DNA of 64,000 bases from assembly GCF_003350925.1 (NCBI RefSeq), contig NZ_KZ857181.1, positions 143,811-207,810 of the forward strand. Direction: 5' to 3'. A program made the translations under genes and the position numbers. Every line of letters starts with the position of its first letter. The first letter of the stretch is position 1. Origin of the DNA: Dyella tabacisoli (GTDB lineage Bacteria; Pseudomonadota; Gammaproteobacteria; Xanthomonadales; Rhodanobacteraceae). The notes beneath the pieces are model-generated. The model was not told where the DNA came from. It did no database searches and saw only the letters and a list, made by a program, of their open reading frames with translations. Shown one piece after another: positions 36,301 to 51,400 of the stretch.

Positions 36301-36465
36301 AGCTTCTTCGACCTCGGCGGTCACTCGCTGCTGGCTATTCGCCTGATCGGTCAGATCCGCGCCAAGCTCAAGCTGGAGCTATCGATTCGCACACTGTTCG
36401 AGGCGCGCACCGTCGCCGCCCTGGCGCTGCGACTCGACCCGACCCAGGCCACCCGCCCGCCATTG
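33304..36465 (+). other. NRPS module 1: C(starter)-A(Ser)-T
   Basis: The first condensation domain (residues about 17-443; [16 protein letters not shown]) resembles the EntF/starter type that accepts an acyl or aryl group from a free carrier. The adenylation pocket reads D-V-W-H-L-S-L-I-D, the published serine code. T domain Ser is 1008 (base 36325). Predicted product: acyl-L-Ser. Confidence 0.85.
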
Positions 36466-39400
36466 CAGCCCATGCCGCGGCCGGCGCAACTGCCGCTGTC
36501 GTTCGCCCAGCGCCGCTTATGGTTTCTGCATCAGCTTGAAGGTCCTAGCCCGACCTACAATATTCCGACGGCATTGCGTCTGGATGGCGTGCTGGATATC
36601 GATGCCCTGCAGTCTGCGCTCGGCGATCTGCTGGAGCGCCACGAGAGCCTGCGCACGATCTTCCCCCCTACCGATACGCCCTATCAGTGCGTACTCGATC
36701 AGGTTGAGTTGGCCCTGACGCCGGTCGATATCACCGAGGATGCTTTGCCGCACGCGCTGGCCGCAGCGACTGCCTATGCTTTCGATCTGACCCAGGACAT
36801 TCTGCTGCGCGTGCAGTTGTTCCGACTCGGGCCGCAATGCCATGTGCTGTTGCTGATGCTGCATCACATCGCGGGCGATGGCGCCTCGCTGGCGCCGCTG
36901 GCCCGCGATCTGGCGCAAGCCTATGCGGCCCGCCTCGATGGATACGCGCCGCACTGGACACCGCTGCCGGTGCAGTACGCCGACTACACGCTGTGGCAGC
37001 ACGGCTTGCTGGGCGACGCAGCGGATTCGGATAGTTTGATTGCGCGCCAGATCGCCTATTGGCGACAGACCCTGGCCGAGCTGCCCGAGCAGATCGCACT
37101 CCCCGCCGACCGCCCTCGCCCGCCCGTCGCCAGTTATCGCGGCCAGCATGTACTTTTCGAGATCGACGCCACGCTGCATCGGCAACTGCTGACCCTGGCC
37201 CAGCACCACGGCGTGACCCTGTTCATGCTGCTACAGGCGGCCTTGGCCACCTTGCTGACTCGTCTGGGCGCGGGTACGGATATCCCGATCGGCAGTCCGA
37301 TTGCCGGCCGCACCGATGCGGCGCTGGACGATCTGGTCGGCCTGTTTCTCAACACACTGGTGCTGCGTACCGACACCTCGGGCAACCCCAGTTTCGAGGC
37401 CTTGCTGGCGCGTGTACGCGAGACCGATCTGGCCGCTTACGAACATCAAGATCTGCCGTTCGAGCAATTGGTCGATGCGCTCAATCCGGTGCGCTCGCTA
37501 TCCCATCACCCGTTGTTCCAGGTGATGCTGGTATTGCAAAACACCGCCCATGCACCATTGCAGCTACCCGGCCTGCACAGCAGCGAACAACGCTTCGAAC
37601 TGCCCATCGCGAAATTCGACTTGAGTCTGGACCTGGCCGAGCGTGTCGCTGCGGACGGTGCGCCGGCAGGCCTGCAGGCACGCCTTGAATATGCCACCGA
37701 TTTATTCGACGACATCAGCGCCCAGGCGATGGCGCGACGCTTTGTGCGCGTGCTTGACGCCGTCGCGGCCGATCCGATGCAGCCGATTGGACGGATCGAT
37801 CTGCTCGAAGAGCAGGAGTATCGGGAGCTGCTTCGCTGGAATGCCACCGACCACAGCCTCTACGCGCAGACCTTGCCGCAGCGGTTCGAGCAACAAGTCG
37901 CCCGTAGCCCGGAGGCCATCGCGGCGCGCTTCGAAGATGACAGTCTCAGCTACACCCAACTCAATGCACGCGCCAATCAACTCGCTCGTTTATTGATCGA
38001 AGACGGTGCCGGCCCCGAGCATCTTGTCGCGGTCGCCTTGCCGCGTTCGCTCGACCTGATCGTGGCCTTGCTCGCCGTGCTCAAGAGCGGCGCTGCCTAC
38101 CTGCCGCTGGACACGGACTATCCCGCCGAGCGCCTCGCCTACATGCTCGGCGATGCCCGGCCCACCCGCGTACTCACGCGTGCCGACATCGCTGCCACGC
38201 TGCCCGCCGCCGCCCCTGTATTGCATCTCGATCACCCCGACACCGTTGCACGATTAGCGCGGGCGTCCACGCATAACCCGACCGATGCCGAGCGCCACAG
38301 CCATCTGCATGACCTGCATCCGGCTTATGTGATCTACACCTCCGGCTCTACCGGTCGACCCAAAGGCGTACCCAACACCCACCAAGGCATTGTCAATCGC
38401 CTGGCCTGGATGCAGCACGCGTACCCACTGCAATCGGACGACGTGGTGCTGCAGAAAACCCCATCCAGCTTCGACGTTTCGGTGTGGGAATTTTTCTGGC
38501 CGCTGATCGAAGGTGCGCAACTGTTGCTGGCGCGGCCCGAGGGGCATCGCGATCCGGCCTACCTGGCCGAGCTGATCCAGCACTATGGAGTTACCACCCT
38601 CCATTTCGTCCCCTCCATGTTGGAGGCATTTCTGCAAGAGCCGGCCAGTGCCGATTGCACCGGCCTGCGCCACATCATCTGCAGCGGCGAGGCGCTTCCA
38701 GGCACGTTACGCCAGCGCGTACGCGATGTGCTGGGTCGACCGCTGCACAATCTCTATGGCCCCACCGAGGCGGCCATCGACGTCACCGCATGGACCTGCC
38801 GCGACGACGAGCAAGGGCCGACGGTGCCGATCGGCGCACCGATTTGGAATACCCAGCTATACGTGCTTGACGACGCCTTGCGGCCATTGCCGGCCGGCGT
38901 GCCCGGCGAGCTTTACCTGGCGGGCATCGGTTTGGCGCGCGGTTATTTCGGCCGGGCCGGTCTGACCGCCGAGCGTTTCGTCGCCAATCCATTTACGCCG
39001 GGCCAGCGCATGTATCGCTCCGGCGACTTGGCCTGCTGGCGTGCGGATGGCGTGCTGGATTTCCTTGGCCGCGCCGACGAGCAAGTAAAGATCCGCGGTT
39101 TTCGGATCGAGTTGGGCGAAATCGAGGCGGCACTGCTTGCCTTGCCCGGTGTGGAGCAGGCCCGTGCGATGGTGCGCGAAGACCAGCCCGGTCATAAGCA
39201 GTTGGTCGCTTACGTGGTGAGCGACGCTGCCGACACCACCGCGCTGAGGGCAGCTCTGGCCCAACGCCTGCCCGACTATATGGTGCCCGCCGCGCTGATC
39301 GCGATGGCCGCCATCCCGCTGACCGCCAACGGCAAGCTTGACCGCCGGGCACTGCCGGCGCCCGAGTTCGTCGGCACCGCCTACCGCGCCCCGCGTACGC

Positions 39401-42400
39401 CGCAGGAGCAATTGCTTACTGCGCTATACATGGAAGTACTCGGTTTGCCGCAGGTGGGTTTGGACGACAGCTTTTTCGACCTCGGCGGCGACAGCATTCG
39501 CTCGACCCAACTGGTCAGTCGCGCGCGCAAACAGGGGCTGGCGATCTCGCCACGGCAGATTTTCCAGTATCCGCGCGTAGAAGCCTTGGCCGCCGCAGCC
39601 GGCTGGCTTGAGCAGACCGCGCCGAAAGCCGATGACATCGCGATCGGCGAACTGCCGGCAACCCCGATCATGCGGCACTTCATCGATCATGGCGGGCCGT
39701 ATAAACGGCTGTATCAATCGCAACGCCTGAGCGTGCCGGCCGGTCTCGACGAAAACGCGATGCTCGCGGCACTGCAAGCCTTGCTGGACCACCATGACGT
39801 GCTGCGCATGCGCCTCACGGTTGCTCCGGCGCAGTCGTCGCTGGACATTCCGCCGACCGGTTCGATCACTGCCGCGCAGTGCCTGACCCGTCTTGATGCG
39901 AGTGCCATCGAGGAATCCGCACGGCACGCGCATTGGACCACGGCGGTGGATGCCGCCGTCGAACGGCTCGATCCCGGCGCCGGCCGTTTGCTGCAGGCGG
40001 TCTGGGAGGACCATGGCGCCGAACGGCCTGGCCAGCTCTTGTTGGCGATTCATCACTTGGCGGTGGACGGCGTCTCCTGGCGCATTCTGCTGCCTGACTT
40101 ACAAGCTGCATGGCAGGCCGCGCTTGCCCAACGGCCGATCCAGCTGGAACCGGTCGGCAGCTCGTTCCGGCGTTGGGCATGGCGACTGGCCGAAGACGCC
40201 GTCTCCGCGCAACGGCACACCGAACTGGCTTATTGGCGCGAAGTCGTTGCCATACCCGATCCCTTGCTTGGCCCACGTGCGCTCGACCCAGCCCGCGACA
40301 CCATCGCTACGCAACGGCACATCCAGGTAAGTCTGCCGAGCAAGTTGACGGCCGATCTGCTCAGCGTGGTTCCCGCTGCCTTCCACGCGCGTATCAACGA
40401 TGTGCTGCTTACCGCTTTTGCCCTGGCCGTCTGCGCATGGCGCGAGCAGCGCGGCGTCACTGCACCAAGCGTACGGCTCGATCTGGAAGGCCACGGCCGC
40501 GAAGACCTCTTCGACGGTATCGAGTTGTCGCGCACGGTGGGCTGGTTCACCAGTCTGTTTCCGGTCGCGCTGCATCTGGATGCTATCGACTTTACTCAGG
40601 CAACACACACGGGTCCGGCCCTGGGCCGCGCACTCAAGCGGGTCAAAGAACAACTGCGCGCCATTCCCGATCAGGGTCTGGGCTACGGCCTGCTGCGCCA
40701 TATAGCGTGCGATGAAATACTGGCCCAAGCAGCTTCGGCGCAGTTGGCCTTTAATTATCTGGGCCGATTTACCGTTGCCGCGGACGGCGACCAGGGTGAG
40801 TTCGGCGGCGGCGATGATCCGCGCCGTCCGCTAAGCCATGCGATCACGCTCAACAGCATCGTCTACGACCGTATCGATGGACCGCAGTTGATCGCCGCCT
40901 GGTCCTATGCCGGAGAATTGTTCGAGGCCGGCGATATCGAGGCGTTGACGCAGCGGTGGTTCGAACGACTCGAAGCACTGGTCGCGCACGCGGCGCAACC
41001 GGACTCCGGCGGTCTGACACCTTCTGACCTGCCCTTGCTGGTACTCGACCAGGACACGATCGAGCGACTGGAAACGCCGCAGGCATTGGCCGATATCCTG
41101 CCCTTGTCGCCCTTGCAGGAAGGCCTGCTGTTCCATGCGCTCTACGATAGCGAGGCGCCCGACGCTTACCTGACCCAGATGGTGTTCGCTCTACACGGCC
41201 GGCTGGATACCGTGGCCTTGGAAGCAGCGGCACGCAGCTTGTTGCAGCGCCATCCGCACCTTGGCGCTGCCTTTGTACAGCAAGGCGAATTGCCGCCGTT
41301 GCAGTTGGTTCCGCGCGAACCGCAGTTGAGCTGGCATAAGCTGGATATCGCCGCCCTGCCCGAGACCGAACGCGCGCTTGAGCTGCAATGCTTTTTGCAA
41401 GAGGACCTGCAGCGCCGGCTCGATCCGAGCCAGGCCCAGTTAATACGTTTCAGCTTGATCCGGCTATCGCCGCAGCAGCACCAACTGGTACTGACCTATC
41501 ACCACATCCTGCTGGATGGCTGGTCGATGCCGATCCTGTTGCAGGAGCTGTTCACGCTGTATCGCGCCCGCGGCGATCGCGGCGCGCTGCCCTACGTCAC
41601 CCCTTATCGCGATTACCTGGCCTGGGTTGCCGCGCAGGATCGCGGCGCGGCACAGGCGGCTTGGCGGGATGCGCTGGCTGGCCTCGACGAACCGACCCTG
41701 CTGGCGCCGCAGGTGCCGGCGAAGCCGGTGATGCCGTGTATCTATCGCCATGATTTTTCCGCCGAGTTGACGGCGGCATTGAATGCGCAGGCGCGTCGCC
41801 ATGGGCTGACTCTCAATACCTTGCTGCAAGGTGCCTGGGCGTTACTGCTCGCCCAGGCAACCGGCCGCAACGATGTGAGCTTCGGTATCACGGTGTCCGG
41901 CCGCCCGCCGGAGCTGCCGGGGGCCGAACGCATGGTCGGCCTGTTTATCAATACCGTGCCGCTGCGTCTGCCGCTTGAACCAACGCTGCCCTTGGAGCAG
42001 TTGCTGGCGCAGTTGCAGGATCGTCAGTCGCAACTGCTGCACGCGCAACATCTGGGCTTGACCGAGATCCTGCAAACGACGGGACACAGTCAACTGTTCG
42101 ACACCTTGCTGGTGTTCGAGAACTATCCGTTCGACGCCGACGATCGTCGCCATCTCGATGCCGCTAGCGAACTGCGCATCGAGATGCTCGATGGCCATGG
42201 CGGCGATTTGTCCCATTACCCATTGAGCTTGATGCTGGCGCCGGGTGAGCGCCTGCATCTGCGCTTCAGCTACCGGCCGGACGTTTTCACGGTAGCCGAG
42301 GTGCAGCGCATCACTGAGCGCTATGCACGCACGCTTGAAGCCTTCGCCGGCGATCTGGCGCAGTGTGCGGGCCAGTTGGATCTGCTCAGCCCCATCGAAC

Positions 42401-45400
42401 GCCAAGAGCTGCTCGACTGGAACAACACCGCGCAACCGATCCCCCTACTCACGCTACCGACCCTGTTCGAGCAACAAGTCGCGCGCACACCCGACGCTAT
42501 CGCCGCCGTCTTCGAGGATCAAGCTCTCGAAAATCAGCGCCTCAGCTACACCCAGCTCAACGCGCAAGCCAACCGCTTGGCCCATGCCTTGATCGACCAG
42601 GGCGTCGGCCCCGAGACCCTGGTCGCCGTCGCCTTGCCGCGCTCGCTCGACCTGATCGTCGCCTTGCTCGCCGTACTCAAGGCCGGCGGTGCTTATCTGC
42701 CACTGGATACCGATTACCCCGCCGAGCGCATCGCCTTCATGCTCGATGATGCGCGGCCGGCCTGCGTACTCACCCGTGCCGATATCGCGACCCGCCTGCC
42801 GCACACCGCACCGTTGTTGTCACTCGACCACCCCGACACCATCGCGCGCTTGCAACACGCACCGACCCACAACCCCAGCGATACCGAACGCCTGCGTCCG
42901 CTGCAGCGTCTACATCCGGCCTACGTCATCTACACCTCCGGCTCTACCGGCCGACCCAAGGGCGTACCCAATACCCACAAAGGCCTGGTCAATCGCCTGG
43001 CCTGGATGCAGCACGCCTACGGCTTGCAGCACGACGACGTGGTCTTGCAGAAAACCCCGTCCAGCTTCGACGTCTCGGTATGGGAGTTCTTCTGGCCGCT
43101 GCTCGAAGGCGCGCAGTTGTTGCTGGCCAAGCCCGAAGGGCATCGCGAACCAGCCTATCTGGCCGCGTTGATTCGCGAACAAGCGGTAACCACGCTCCAC
43201 TTCGTCCCTTCCATGCTGGAAGCGTTTCTGCAGGAGCCCACCAGCGCCGACTGCACCGGCTTGCGGCGGATGCTTTGCAGCGGCGAAGCCCTGCCCGGCG
43301 CGTTGCGCCAGCGCGTGCGCGAGGTGCTGGATCGACCGCTGCATAATCTCTACGGCCCCACCGAGGCGTCCATCGACGTCACTGCCTGGGCTTGCCGCGA
43401 TAACGAAGACGGTCCGCAGGTACCGATCGGCGCGCCGATCTGGAACACCCGCCTCTATGTGCTGGATGCCGCATTACGCCCGCTTCCGGCAGGCTTGCCG
43501 GGCGAGTTGTATCTCGCCGGCACCGGGCTGGCTCGTGGCTATCTGCATCGCCCTGGCCTGACCGCCGAGCGTTTCGTCGCCAATCCGTTTGAACCGGGTC
43601 AACGCATGTACCGCAGCGGCGACTTGGCGCGCTGGCGGGCCGATGGTCAGCTCGAATACCTGGGCCGAGTGGATCATCAGGTGAAGTTGCGTGGCCTACG
43701 CATCGAGTTGGGCGAGATCGAGGCGGCACTGACGCGTGCCGGCTATCCACGCAACGCGGTGATCGCTCGCGCGGATCGCCAGGGTCAAACACAGTTGGTC
43801 GCTTATCTGGTCAGCGACGCCTCGATCATCGACCGCGCGGCGCTGCAAATCGCGCTGAGCACGCAACTGCCCGACTACATGATCCCGGCGGCCTTCGTGA
43901 CGCTGGACGCCTTGCCGCTCAGTCTTAACGGCAAGCTGGACCGCAAGGCGCTGCCCGCGCCGGATTTTGCGCCGCTCGCCCTGCGTGGCCCGCGCAATGC
44001 ACGCGAGGCGCTGCTGTGCCAGTGGTTCGCACAGGTGTTGGGATTGGCGCGAGTGGGTATCGACGACAGTTTCTTCGCCTTGGGCGGCCACTCGCTGCTG
44101 GCGATCCGGCTGATCGGAAAAATTCGCGCTCAACTGCAACTGGAGCTACCGATTCGCACGCTGTTCGAGGCGCCCACGGTGGCGGCCTTGGCGCTGCGGC
44201 TGGACCCGCGTCAGACGCAGCGTCCACCCTTGCTGGCACAACCACGGCCAGAGCCATTGCCGTTGTCGTATGCACAGCGGCGGCTATGGTTCCTGCATCA
44301 GTTTGAAGGGCCGAGTGCGACCTACAACATCCCGCTGGCACTGCGGCTGGAAGGCGAACTCAATGTCGCCGCGCTGCAAGCGGCGCTGATCGACTTGCTT
44401 GCTCGGCATGAAAGTCTGCGTACGGTCTTCCCCGACCGCGAGCAGCCGATGCAGCAAGTGTTGGCGATTGAAGAGGTGACGCTTGAGCTGGCGCTGCAAA
44501 CGAGCGGCACAGCGACCTTGGTAGAGGATCTGCATCGCGCCAGCGATTACGCTTTCGATCTGACCCGCGAGCTGCCGCTGCGAGCCACCGTGTTCCAGCT
44601 CGGTCCGCAGGACCAAGTGCTGCTGCTGTTACTGCACCACATCGCCGCCGATGGTGTTTCGCTGACCCCATTGCTGGAAGACCTGGCCCAGGCGTATACC
44701 GCTCGCCTGAACGGTCATGCGCCGAATGCGCCCGCGCTGCCGGTGCAGTACGCCGACTACACCTTGTGGCAACAGCAGCTACTGGGCGACATCGACGATC
44801 CCGATAGCCGCAGCGCCCGTCAGCTCGATTACTGGAAGCACACCCTCGCCGATGTGCCGCAGCAACTCGCGCTGCCGATGGATCGGCCGCGGCCGGCCGT
44901 CGCCAGTTATCGTGGCGGCAGGGTCGCACTATCGATGGCCCCCGAGCTGCACCAGCGCCTGTTGCAGTTGGCCGGTGCGCAAGGCAGTAGCTTGTTTATG
45001 CTGTTGCATGCTGCGTTGGCGGCCATGTTGACCCGTCTCGGCGCCGGCAACGACATCGTGCTCGGCAGCCCGGTCGCCGGGCGCAGCGATACCGCACTGG
45101 ACGGCTTGGTTGGTCTGTTCCTCAACACGCTGGTGCTGCGTACCGACACCTCGGGCAACCCCAGTTTCGAGACGCTACTGGCACGGGTGCGTGAAACCGA
45201 TCTGGCGGCTTACGAGCATCAGGATCTGCCCTTCGAGCAATTGGTCGATGCGCTCAATCCGGTCCGTTCGTTGTCCCATCACCCGTTGTTTCAGGTGTTG
45301 CTGGCTCTGCAAAGCCATAGCGCGCCGACCATTCGCCTACCCGGCATTGAGTGCCGCGAACAGCGCCTGGAGTTGCCCAACGCGAAATTCGATCTCAGCT

Positions 45401-48400
45401 TCGATTTCGTCGAACGCCGACATGCCGATGGACAGCCGGCGGGTTTAGACGGAAGCCTGGAATACGCCAGCGATCTGTTCGACGTCGTCACCGTCGAGAC
45501 ACTGGCTCGTCGCTTCACGCAGGTGCTTGAAGCGATTGCCGTGGATTCGCAGCAGTCGATTGCCGAGCTGCCGTTACTTGAGCCCGCCGAGCGCCGGCAG
45601 TTGCTGCACGACTGGAATGCCACCTCACGCGCAAGCGTCGCCGCGCCGTTGCCGTTGCGCTTCCAACAACAGGCCGCCGCAACCCCGACCGCGCCAGCCT
45701 TGGTGCACCAGCACGGCCAACTGAGTTACGCCCAACTCAATCAAGCGGCCAATCGTCTGGCCCATACCTTGATAGCGCAGGGTATCGGCGCGGAAGACCG
45801 GGTAGCGATCGCGTTGCCGCGTTCAGCCGAGCTGGTGATCGCCTTGCTTGCCGTACTCAAGGCGGGCGCTGCCTATGTGCCGCTCGATCCTGACTACCCC
45901 GCCGAGCGCCTTGCCTACATGCTCGACGACGCGCGCCCGGTGGCGCTGCTGACTACCGTGGCATTGGCCGATGCACTGCCGCACCACAGCCACACCCTGG
46001 CCCTCGATTCAGCGGTGCTGCGCGAGAGCCTGGCCAAGGCGCCGGGCCACGATCCGCTCGACCGGGATCGGCGTGTGTCCATGCTGGCCGGGCATGCGGC
46101 CTATGTGATCTACACCTCCGGTTCGACCGGCAAGCCCAAGGGCGTGACGGTGGAGCACCGCGCGTTAGCGAACTTCTTGCAAGCGATGGCGCTGCGTCCG
46201 GGCCTGAGCGCCGATGACAGGGTACTCGCGCTGACCCCGATCTCCTTCGACATTGCCGGCCTGGAGCTGTACCTGCCCTTGTCGCAAGGCGCCTGCGTGC
46301 ACCTGGCTACGCGCGAGGTCGCCAGCGACGCCGAACGCCTGGCCGCCTGCATTGAACAGTGTGCGCCGAGCCTGATCCAGGCCACCCCGGCGACCTGGCA
46401 GATGCTAAAAGCCCACGGCTGGCGTGCCGACCCGTCGTTGCGGCTGCTCTGCGGCGGCGAGGCGATGCCGCAAGACTTGGCCGTCCATATGGCCGGCATG
46501 ACCGACCAGTTGTGGAACATGTACGGCCCCACCGAAACCACCATCTGGTCGTTGCTCGACCGGGTTGAACGCGACGGCGCAGTCACCATCGGCAAACCGC
46601 TGGACAATACCCGCGTCTATGTCCTAGACGAACGCCTGCAGTTGGTGCCGGCAGGTGTGCCCGGTGAGCTATACATTGCCGGGCTGGGTCTGGCACGCGG
46701 CTATCACGGCCGCGCCGGTCTCAGTGCCGAGCGTTTCGTCGCCAATCCGTTCGAGCCCGGCCTGCGGATGTACCGCACCGGCGACCTGGCACGCTGGCGT
46801 GCCGATGGCCGACTGGACTATCTCGGTCGCGTCGACCAACAGGTCAAGCTGCGCGGGTTCCGCATCGAACTCGGCGAGATCGAGGCCACCCTGGCGCGAT
46901 TGGGTTACCCAGGTAACGCGGTGTTGCTGCGCGAAGATCAGCCGGGCCGCAAGCAACTGGTGGCTTATCTCGCCGGCGCCGAGTCCAACATCGAACTCGA
47001 CCTGACTGAGCTGCGTCGGTCGCTGGGCGAGCAGTTGCCCGACTATATGATCCCGGCCGCTTTCGTGACCATGGCCGCGTTGCCGCTGACGCCCAATGGC
47101 AAGCTCGACCGCAAGGCGCTGCCCGCACCGGCGTTTGCTTCGAGCAGCGTGCGCGAACCGCGTAATGCGCAAGAGACGTTGCTGTGCGCGTTATTTGCCG
47201 AAGTGCTGGATCTGCCGCATGTCGGTATCGACGATAACTTTTTTGAACTAGGCGGCCATTCGTTGCTGGCCACGCGACTGGTTAGCCGTATCCGCGCAAG
47301 CCTGGGCATCGAAGTCGCGATTCGCAGCTTGTTCGAGAGTCCTACCGTTGCCGAGCTGTCACCGCGCATGGTCCGTCATGCCGCGCGCGCGGCGCTGCGC
47401 CAGCAGCCCCGGCCGTTGGTATTGCCGCTTTCCTATGCGCAACGTCGGCTATGGTTTATCAATCAGTTCGAAGGCCGTAGCGCGACTTACAACATCCCGC
47501 TGCCATTACGTCTGTCCGGCAAGCTGGACGCGCAAGCGCTGCAGCGGGCATTGCAAGATGTGATCGCACGGCACGAAAGCCTGCGTACCGTTTTCGTGCA
47601 GATCGACGGCGTGCCGGCACAGCATATTCTCGATATCGACCAAGCCGAACTGCAACTGACGATCGAGTCGATCGACGCGCATAGCCTGCCGTCCGCCTTG
47701 GCCGAGGCGGCCGATTACGGTTTCGATCTCGCGCAAGAGATTCCCTTGCGCGCCCATCTATTCAAGCTCGGCGAGCAGCAACACGTGCTGTTATTGCTGC
47801 TGCACCATATCGCCGGCGATGGCGGCTCGCTGGCGCCGTTGGCGCGCGATGTCGGTCACGCCTATACAGCGCGGCTCGAAGGCCACGCGCCACGTTGGGC
47901 GGCACTGCCGGTGCAGTACGCCGATTACACGCTGTGGCAGCACGAATTACTGGGCAGCGAGGAAGCTCCAGACAGCCTGATAAGCACCCAATTTGCTTAC
48001 TGGGAACAGGCGCTGAGCGGACTGCCGGAATGCATCGAGTTGCCTACCGATCGTCCGCGCCCGGCCGTCGCAAGTTACCGTGGCCGGCAATCGCCGCTGC
48101 ATATCGATGCGGCCCTGCATGCGCGCCTGCTGCAACTTGCGCATCGCCATCAGGCCAGTTTGTTCATGGTCCTGCAGGCCGGCCTGGCCGCCCTGCTGAC
48201 CCGGCTCGGGGCTGGCACCGATATCGCGATCGGCAGCGGCATCGCCGGACGTACCGATCAGGCGCTGGACGATCTGATCGGCTTTTTCGTCAACACCCTG
48301 GTCATGCGCACCGATACCTCGGGCAATCCCAGCTTCGAGCAATTGCTGCAGCAGGTACGCGAAACAGCGTTGGCCGCCTATACCCATCAAGACGCTCCGT

Positions 48401-51400
48401 TCGAGCGATTGGTGGAGCTGCTCAAACCGACGCGCTCGACCGCCTATCACGCATTGTTCCAGGTCGGCATGGTGTTGCAGAACGTGGTTCGCCCCCAACT
48501 GGACCTGCCCGGCCTGCAACTGTCGGCCGAACCGGCCGATTTGCGCACGGCGAAGTTGGAATTGTTCTTCAACTTTGTCGAGCGCTATAGCGCGGACGGG
48601 ACACCGCAGGGGTTGGACGGCTTCGTCGAGTACGCCACCGACTTGTACGACGCCGGCACCGTGGAAGTCTTGTCCCGACGCCTTAGCCGTCTGCTTGCGG
48701 CGGTAGCCAGCGAGCCGCAGCGCGCCATCGGCGCCGCGCCATTGCTGGAGGCCGACGAGCACGAACAACTACTGGCCTGGAATGCCGGCACCTTGGCCGT
48801 ACCGGACCTGACCCTGCCCGAGCTGTTTGAACGACAGGCGGCAGCGACCCCGGCGGCTGTTGCCGCGATTTACGAAGACACCAGTCTCAGCTACGCCCAG
48901 CTCAATGAACGCGCCAACTGCCTGGCGCATATGCTGATTGCCCAGGGCATGGGCCCGCAAGATCGAGTGGCGCTGGCGATGCCGCGCTCGCTGGACCTGC
49001 TGGTAGCCCTGCTCGGCATCCTCAAGGCGGGCGCGGCTTACGTACCGCTCGATCCGAGCTATCCGCCCGAGCGGCTGGCGTACATGCTCGAAGACGCGCG
49101 GCCGGCGCTGCTGATTACTCGTCTCGATACGCAGGCCGCCTTGCCGCAAGACACATTGGCCGGCGCCAAACTGCCCACCTTGCTGCTTGACGTGCTGGAA
49201 ACCGTGCAAGCGCTGGCGGGCCATCACACCGGCAATCCGCAGCAGGCGCAGCGTCGCCGTCCGCTGCACACCAGCCACCCTGCCTATGTGATCTATACGT
49301 CGGGCTCCACCGGCCGGCCCAAGGGCGTGGTCGTCGCACACCGTCAAATCGTCCATTCCAACTGGGCGCGGCAGCAGTTCTATCCGCCGATCAGCAGCAT
49401 GCTACTGTTGCCCTCGATCGCCTTCGATGCCTCGCTTGGCGCGATCCTGGACTGCCTGAGCACGGGCGCCGCGCTGGTGTTGCCGGCACCCGGCCTCGAA
49501 CGCGAAGCACCCGCATTGGCCGAGCTGGTCGAGCGGCATCAAGTGCAAGGCTGGCTCAGCGGCCCTGCCCTGTATCGCGCCGCTCTTGAACTCGGCGGTA
49601 CGCGGCTGCACTCGCTCAAACGCATCGTGCTCGGCGGCGAATCGATTCCGTCGACACTGTTGCAAGAACACCTGACCCAAGGCCCGCGTCAAGCAGCCGT
49701 CTATAACGAATACGGTCCAACCGAAGCCACGATCTGGTCCACGGTAGCCAACCTGACCCACGCCGCGACGACACAAGGCGGCTGCATTGGCGCACCGATC
49801 GCCAATACGCGCGTCTATTTGCTGGACGAGTATCTGCAGTTGCTGCCGCCCGGTGTGGCGGGTGAGCTGTATATCGCCGGCCAGGGCCTGACCGATGGCT
49901 ATCTTGGCCGCCCCGCGCTGACCGCCGAACGTTTTGTCGCCAATCCGTTTGAGCCTGGCCGGCGCATGTACCGCTCGGGCGACCGCGCTCGCTGGCGCAG
50001 CGATGGTCAGCTTGATTATCTCGGCCGTACCGACGCCCAAGTGAAGATCCGCGGCTTCCGCATCGAGCCCGGCGAGATCGAAACCGTATTGCAATCGCAC
50101 CCGGCGGTTGCCCAGGCGGCAGTGATCGCGCGCGAAGATATCCCCGGCCACAAACAGCTAGTCGGATATGTGGTGCTGGACCCTTATGCGCAAAGCGCGC
50201 GCGACCAGCATCAAGAAGCACGCCAGATCGACGAATGGGAAACCATCTTCGAAGGCATCTACAGCGAGACGCCGGCACCGCTGTCAACGGCCGCGGCAGG
50301 CTTCGGCGAAAACTTCAGTGGCTGGAACAGCAGCTACGACGGCGAGCCGATTCCATTGCGCGAAATGCAGGAATGGCGGGCAGCCACGGTTGCACGCATC
50401 CTGGCACTGAAACCGCGCCGCGTATTGGAAATCGGCGTCGGCAGCGGTCTGATCCTGGCCAAGGTCGCACCGCATTGCGAAACCTATTGGGGTACGGATC
50501 TCTCCGCCGCCACGGTCGAAAAACTGCGTGCCGAACTACAGCATCAAGCGGAGCTGCAGCCGCGCGTACAGCTACGGGCACAGCCGGCGCATGTGATCGA
50601 TGGATTGCCGCTGGGCCAGTTCGACGTTGTCGTGCTGAACTCGGTAGTGCAGTACTTCCCCAACGCCGACTATCTGCGCGAGGTGCTGCGCGGTGCGATG
50701 GAGCTGCTGGCTCCGGGCGGCGCGATTTATCTGGGCGATATACGCAACCTGCATCTACTTCGCTGTTTCGCCAGCGCGATCCAGATCCATCAAGCCGAAC
50801 CGACGGCCGATGCACATGGCCTGCAGCGACGCATTGAACAGACCCTGTTGGCCGAAAAGGAACTGCTGGTCGCACCGGAATTTTTTGTCCAGCTATCGCA
50901 AAGCATCGACGCCATCGGTGCGGTCGACATCCAGATCAAACGCAGTCATTACGGCAACGAGCTCAGCCGGCACCGCTACGAAGTGGTACTGCACAAGGGA
51001 GCACAGCCTGCTCAATCGCTAGCGGAAGTACCGCAACTGGCCTGGGGCGAAGACTTCGGCAACCTGCGCGGATTGCAGGGTTATCTACAAGAGCGGCAGC
51101 CAGCCCGTTTGCGGGTGAGCGAAATCCCCAACGCGCTGCTCGCGCTGGAACTCGAAGCCATGGATGCGCTCAAGGCCGGCGGCGCGGTGACTGCGATACA
51201 ACAACGACTGCGCGCCCATACCGCGCCGGAGGAAAACCCGGAAGAAAACATCAGCGTCGAAAATCTGCATAGCCTGGGCGAGCGCTTCGGTTATCGCGTC
51301 GGCGTGACCTGGTCCAGCCGCCCCAATGGCAGCCTGGACGCGATCTTCGTCCACGGCGCCGACACGGCATCGGTCATGACGGATCTGTACCTGCCGGGCC

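Noticed and set aside
35149..36324. 391-codon open frame opposite the giant NRPS, and similar frames along its length
   Set aside because: They repeat wherever A and T domains repeat, as expected of antisense shadows, and have no motifs of their own.
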